A DNA stretch of 64,000 nt from positions 434,001-498,000 of the forward strand of contig NZ_LMAH01000003.1 in assembly GCF_001507335.1 (NCBI RefSeq), read 5' to 3'. This document shows positions 60,877 through 64,000 of this stretch, piece after piece; the stretch's first letter is position 1; each line of letters starts with the position of its first letter. The notes under the pieces are model-generated. The model was not told where the DNA came from, did not search any database, and saw only the letters and a program-made list of their open reading frames with translations. Source of the DNA: Chryseobacterium sp. JAH. GTDB lineage: Bacteria > Bacteroidota > Bacteroidia > Flavobacteriales > Weeksellaceae. The position numbers and the translations under genes were made by a program.

Positions 60877-62337
60877 ATGCAATTAGTTGAATTATTAAAC
60901 AGAATTCCAGTACTAGAAATTCACGGTGAGAATACCCGTGAAGTTTCTGAATTGGTTTTTGACAGCAGAAAGGTTTCTGAAAACTCTCTTTATATTGCAT
61001 TGAGAGGGACAGTTGCAGACGGACATTCATTTATTGCATCTTCAATTGAAAAGGGAGCAAAAACTATTGTTTGTGAAGAGTTTCCAGGAAATTTAGAAGA
61101 AAACATTACCTATGTTAAAGTAAAAGATGCATCAAAAACATTAGGTCATCTTGCTTCCAACTTGTATGGAAATCCTTCAGAAAAGCTAAAGCTGATCGGA
61201 GTTACCGGAACCAACGGAAAAACTTCTGTTTCCACTTTGCTTTTTGATGTATTTAAAAATTTAGGCTATGACTCTGCTTTATTATCAACGGTAGAAATCA
61301 GAATTGGTGAAAAAGTAATTCCGGCGACACACACGACTCCGGATGTGATTACTATCAATAAAATTTTGGCTCAGGCCGTTGAGGAAGGTTGTGAATTTGC
61401 CTTCATGGAAGTAAGTTCACACGGAATTGCCCAAAACAGAATTGAAGGTCTGACTTTCAAAATTGCAGGCTTTACCAATTTGACACACGACCATCTAGAT
61501 TATCATAAAACGTTTGATGAATATTTAAAAATAAAGAAAAGATTTTTTGATGAATTAAACGAAAATGCAATCGCCATTACGAACGTTGACGATAAAAACG
61601 GAAACGTTATGCTTCAGAATACAAAGGCTGCAAAAAGGTCTTATGCTTTGAAAACGATGGCAGATTATCATGGTAGAACATTGGAAGTTGATTTCAACGG
61701 AATGCTGTTAAATTTCAATGGGAAAGAATTCTGGACGACCTTAACAGGGAAATTTAATGTTTACAATTTGCTTTTGGTTTTTGGAATTGCATCTGAGCTT
61801 GGTTTTGAGCAGGATGAAATTCTTCAGGCAATCAGCATTTTAAAAAGAGTTTCCGGAAGATTTGAAACCCTCAAATCCGATGGCGGAATTTTCTTTATCG
61901 TAGATTATGCGCACACTCCGGATGCACTGGAAAATGTTTTAGACAGCATCAACGACATCAGAACAAAAAACGAAAGACTGATCACAGTTTTCGGTTGTGG
62001 TGGCGACAGAGATCATTCCAAGAGACCTGAAATGGGAAATATTGCCTCAAAGAAATCGACTTTGGCAATTATCACTTCAGACAATCCGAGAACAGAAGAC
62101 CCGAATCAGATTATAAAAGAAATTGAAGCAGGCGTTGAACCTCAAAACTTCAGCAAATACACTTCAATTCCAGACCGAAGAGAAGCAATCAAAATGGCGA
62201 TAAAGTTTGCCGAACCAAAAGATATTATTCTCGTAGCCGGAAAGGGGCACGAAAATTATCAGGAAATCAATGGTGTGAAACATCATTTTGATGATAAAGA
62301 GGTGATTGATGAGCTTTGGAAATTGATGTCGAAGTAA
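60877..62337 (+). CDS. murE: UDP-MurNAc-tripeptide synthetase (meso-DAP adding) MurE
   Basis: The 486-aa protein has the Mur ligase ATP site VTGTNGKTSV, THTTPDVITI, the carbamoyl-Lys region NLTHDHLDYHKT, and the meso-diaminopimelate specificity motif DNPR (SDNPRTEDP). It adds meso-DAP to UDP-MurNAc-Ala-Glu in the cytoplasm. It lies 19 bp after ftsI. Confidence 0.96.
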   Translation: MQLVELLNRIPVLEIHGENTREVSELVFDSRKVSENSLYIALRGTVADGHSFIASSIEKGAKTIVCEEFPGNLEENITYVKVKDASKTLGHLASNLYGNPSEKLKLIGVTGTNGKTSVSTLLFDVFKNLGYDSALLSTVEIRIGEKVIPATHTTPDVITINKILAQAVEEGCEFAFMEVSSHGIAQNRIEGLTFKIAGFTNLTHDHLDYHKTFDEYLKIKKRFFDELNENAIAITNVDDKNGNVMLQNTKAAKRSYALKTMADYHGRTLEVDFNGMLLNFNGKEFWTTLTGKFNVYNLLLVFGIASELGFEQDEILQAISILKRVSGRFETLKSDGGIFFIVDYAHTPDALENVLDSINDIRTKNERLITVFGCGGDRDHSKRPEMGNIASKKSTLAIITSDNPRTEDPNQIIKEIEAGVEPQNFSKYTSIPDRREAIKMAIKFAEPKDIILVAGKGHENYQEINGVKHHFDDKEVIDELWKLMSK

Positions 62338-62353
62338 TTAAAAGACTTAAATT

Positions 62354-62713
62354 ATGAGAACATCTAAAATGGTATTAATAATCTCACTAATTTTTGGTTT
62401 AGGAATATTGATAGTTTTTCTTTTAAAAGATAATTCAAAAAAGGAAATTAAGATTTTAGATTGTAAAGTATCTTACACAGTAGAAGAATTACAGCCTGGG
62501 TTTATAGATTTTGCGGAGTCAAATGCTAAAAAGGAAGTAGGTATCTGTTTGTGTGAAAAATATTTAAGTAATAGAGAGCAAAAATATAAAGTAGAGATTT
62601 TAAAGCTATATAATAACGTTGGAATTATATATCCAAGTTTTGAAAAAGGAAACAAAATAGATTCAGTTTGCAATAATAGAACATATGTCTTTTTCAAACA
62701 GTTTAATCTTTAA
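62354..62713 (+). CDS. Unrecognised small membrane-anchored protein inside the cell-wall cluster
   Basis: The 119-aa protein has an N-terminal transmembrane helix (MVLIISLIFGLGILIVFLL) and a ~90-residue outer or periplasmic part with four Cys (ILDCKVSYTV, GICLCEKYLSN, DSVCNNRTY). It lies 16 bp after murE and 18 bp before mraY, where these genes are normally adjacent. It is more AT-rich than its neighbours, consistent with later insertion. It is not recognised; it may be unrelated to cell-wall synthesis. Confidence 0.7.
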   Translation: MRTSKMVLIISLIFGLGILIVFLLKDNSKKEIKILDCKVSYTVEELQPGFIDFAESNAKKEVGICLCEKYLSNREQKYKVEILKLYNNVGIIYPSFEKGNKIDSVCNNRTYVFFKQFNL

Positions 62714-62731
62714 AACTAAAATTAATAAAAA

Positions 62732-63973
62732 ATGTTATACTATTTATACGAATATTTAACGAGCCAAGGCATTCACATTCCGGGAATGGGAATGATGAGA
62801 TACATCTCTTTCCGTGCGGGGATGGCGGTTTTGTTGTCGTTGACAATAGCGCTTATCTACGGAAAAAGTATCATCAATTACCTTCGTGGAAAACAGATGG
62901 GTGAACTGGTTCGTGATCTTGGATTAGACGGACAAAAACAAAAAGAAGGCACGCCTACAATGGGAGGTTTCATCATCATCATTGCGACGTTAATTCCTGT
63001 CTTGCTGTTTACGAGAATTACCAATGTCTATATCGTTCTTTTGATTGTGACTGTCGTTTGGATGGGAGCGATTGGTTTTATAGATGATTATTTAAAGAAA
63101 ATCAAAAAAAATAAAGACGGATTAAGCGGGAAATTTAAAATTGTAGGGCAGGTCGGATTAGGGCTAATTATCGGAGTTACAATGTATTTCCATCCTGATA
63201 TTACGGTTAAAAGGAAATATGCAGATACGAAAGTGGTCAACAGAAACAATGTAGAGCAAAACTTTATGCCTGCTGAGAAAATCACTGTTTCTACGGTTCC
63301 ATTTGCTAAAAATAATGAGTTTGATTACAGCGGAGTTTTATTTTGGATGAGTGATGAAGATGCTCACGAATGGGCATGGATTGTTTTTATCCCAATTGTC
63401 ATTTTCATCGTAACTGCAGTTTCAAACGGAGCCAATATAACCGACGGAATTGATGGTCTTGCTGCTGGAACAAGTACGGTAATTTTATTGACGCTGGCGT
63501 TTTTTACCTATGTATCCGGGAATATCATTTTTGCAGATTATCTTAACATTATGTTCCTACCGAATATGGGTGAAACAACAATTTTTGTCGTTGCCATGGT
63601 TGGAGCCGTCATCGGATTCTTTTGGTACAATACTTATCCTGCTCAGGTTTTCATGGGAGATACCGGAAGTTTGATGTTGGGGGGTGTGATTGCTGTTTTG
63701 GCGGTTATTTTAAGAAAAGAATTAATGATTCCTGTACTTTGCGGAATTTTCTTGATAGAAAATGTTTCAGTGATGCTGCAGGTAGTTGTTTTTAAGTACA
63801 GAAAAAGAAAATTTGGGTTAGAATATGCCCAAAATAATAGATTGTTTAAAATGTCCCCATTACATCATCATTACCAAAAAGATGGCTTTCACGAAAGTAA
63901 GATCGTCAACAGAATGATTATTATTGGAGTTATGTTAGCAATTGTATGTCTTATTACATTGAAAATGAGATAA
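62732..63973 (+). CDS. mraY: Phospho-MurNAc-pentapeptide transferase MraY
   Basis: The 413-aa polytopic membrane protein has [10 protein letters not shown], the catalytic Asp region GFIDDYLKK, the [15 protein letters not shown] motif, the [12 protein letters not shown] loop and the C-terminal [19 protein letters not shown]is motif. It makes lipid I from UDP-MurNAc-pentapeptide and undecaprenyl phosphate. It is slightly longer than average because of a loop at about residues 150-220, as is usual in Bacteroidota. The downstream cluster (murD onward) lies beyond the window. Confidence 0.96.
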   Translation: MLYYLYEYLTSQGIHIPGMGMMRYISFRAGMAVLLSLTIALIYGKSIINYLRGKQMGELVRDLGLDGQKQKEGTPTMGGFIIIIATLIPVLLFTRITNVYIVLLIVTVVWMGAIGFIDDYLKKIKKNKDGLSGKFKIVGQVGLGLIIGVTMYFHPDITVKRKYADTKVVNRNNVEQNFMPAEKITVSTVPFAKNNEFDYSGVLFWMSDEDAHEWAWIVFIPIVIFIVTAVSNGANITDGIDGLAAGTSTVILLTLAFFTYVSGNIIFADYLNIMFLPNMGETTIFVVAMVGAVIGFFWYNTYPAQVFMGDTGSLMLGGVIAVLAVILRKELMIPVLCGIFLIENVSVMLQVVVFKYRKRKFGLEYAQNNRLFKMSPLHHHYQKDGFHESKIVNRMIIIGVMLAIVCLITLKMR

Positions 63974-64000
63974 GATTAATTTAAAAATTGAAAGATTCAA

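Overview
The window is a chromosomal segment of a Bacteroidota bacterium, most likely Flavobacteriia of the Chryseobacterium/Weeksellaceae type. The evidence is AT-rich DNA, promoters with a TAnnTTTG -7 box, T9SS, GLPGLI, DUF3127 and OMP/carboxypeptidase-regulatory-like families, and a division/cell-wall cluster in the order mraZ-rsmH-ftsL-ftsI-murE-mraY. The genus is inferred from gene content, not from a search.

Layout. (1) 1-6877: one-strand cluster of VWA-like protein, short PurA-like enzyme, ADP-ribosylation/PARG fusion, DUF2971 protein, sirtuin, ADP-ribosylglycohydrolase and RNA 2'-phosphotransferase KptA; most of these enzymes make, move or remove ADP-ribose. (2) 7089-22190: ordinary chromosome (M14 peptidase, cupin-like oxygenase, outer-membrane protein, DinB, GLPGLI, feoA-feoB-Cys-rich protein, glmM, TPR protein, EamA transporter, aat, DUF3127). 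(3) 22365-22618: tRNA-Leu(TAG), tRNA-Gly(GCC), tRNA-Leu(TAA). (4) 22607-49478: a 26.8-kb integrative mobilizable element inserted at the 3' end of tRNA-Leu(TAA), bounded by a 51-bp direct repeat with one mismatch. Its right half is the mobility module (integrase, excisionase-like HTH, SF3-type primase-helicase, iteron-like repeats, Toprim protein, MobC-like protein, relaxase, membrane protein). Its left and centre are cargo: a convergent AAA ATPase/subtilase pair like the IetAS defence system, an IS21 remnant, two cassette-like genes each followed by an attC-like palindrome, a serine recombinase whose only sensible start is ATA, and an RHS-type secreted polymorphic-toxin operon. (5) 49694-54555: lipoprotein, membrane protein, histidine kinase, LuxR-type regulator, then a caspase-like protease and a trypsin-like protease. 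(6) 54909-56798: ElaA-like acetyltransferase, EngB GTPase, alpha/beta hydrolase. (7) 57072-63973: start of the division/cell-wall cluster with an upstream MraZ box and one unrecognised small gene between murE and mraY.

The most striking locus is 39956-42576 inside the element. An Xre-type regulator diverges from a promoter whose -33 box lies in a perfect 15-bp inverted repeat. That promoter leads into a strongly folded ~213-nt RNA, then a sigma-70-family factor, then 1 bp later a 364-aa Cas12f/TnpB-like protein. The last has Ser in place of the RuvC-I Asp and Lys in place of the RuvC-II Glu, and stops before the zinc finger and last RuvC motif. This is the architecture expected of an RNA-guided transcription-initiation system (nuclease-dead Cas12f plus dedicated sigma factor), here carried on a mobilizable island. 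I recall recent reports of dCas12f-sigmaE systems in Bacteroidota, so the class may be known; this locus, its guide and its target are not resolved here.
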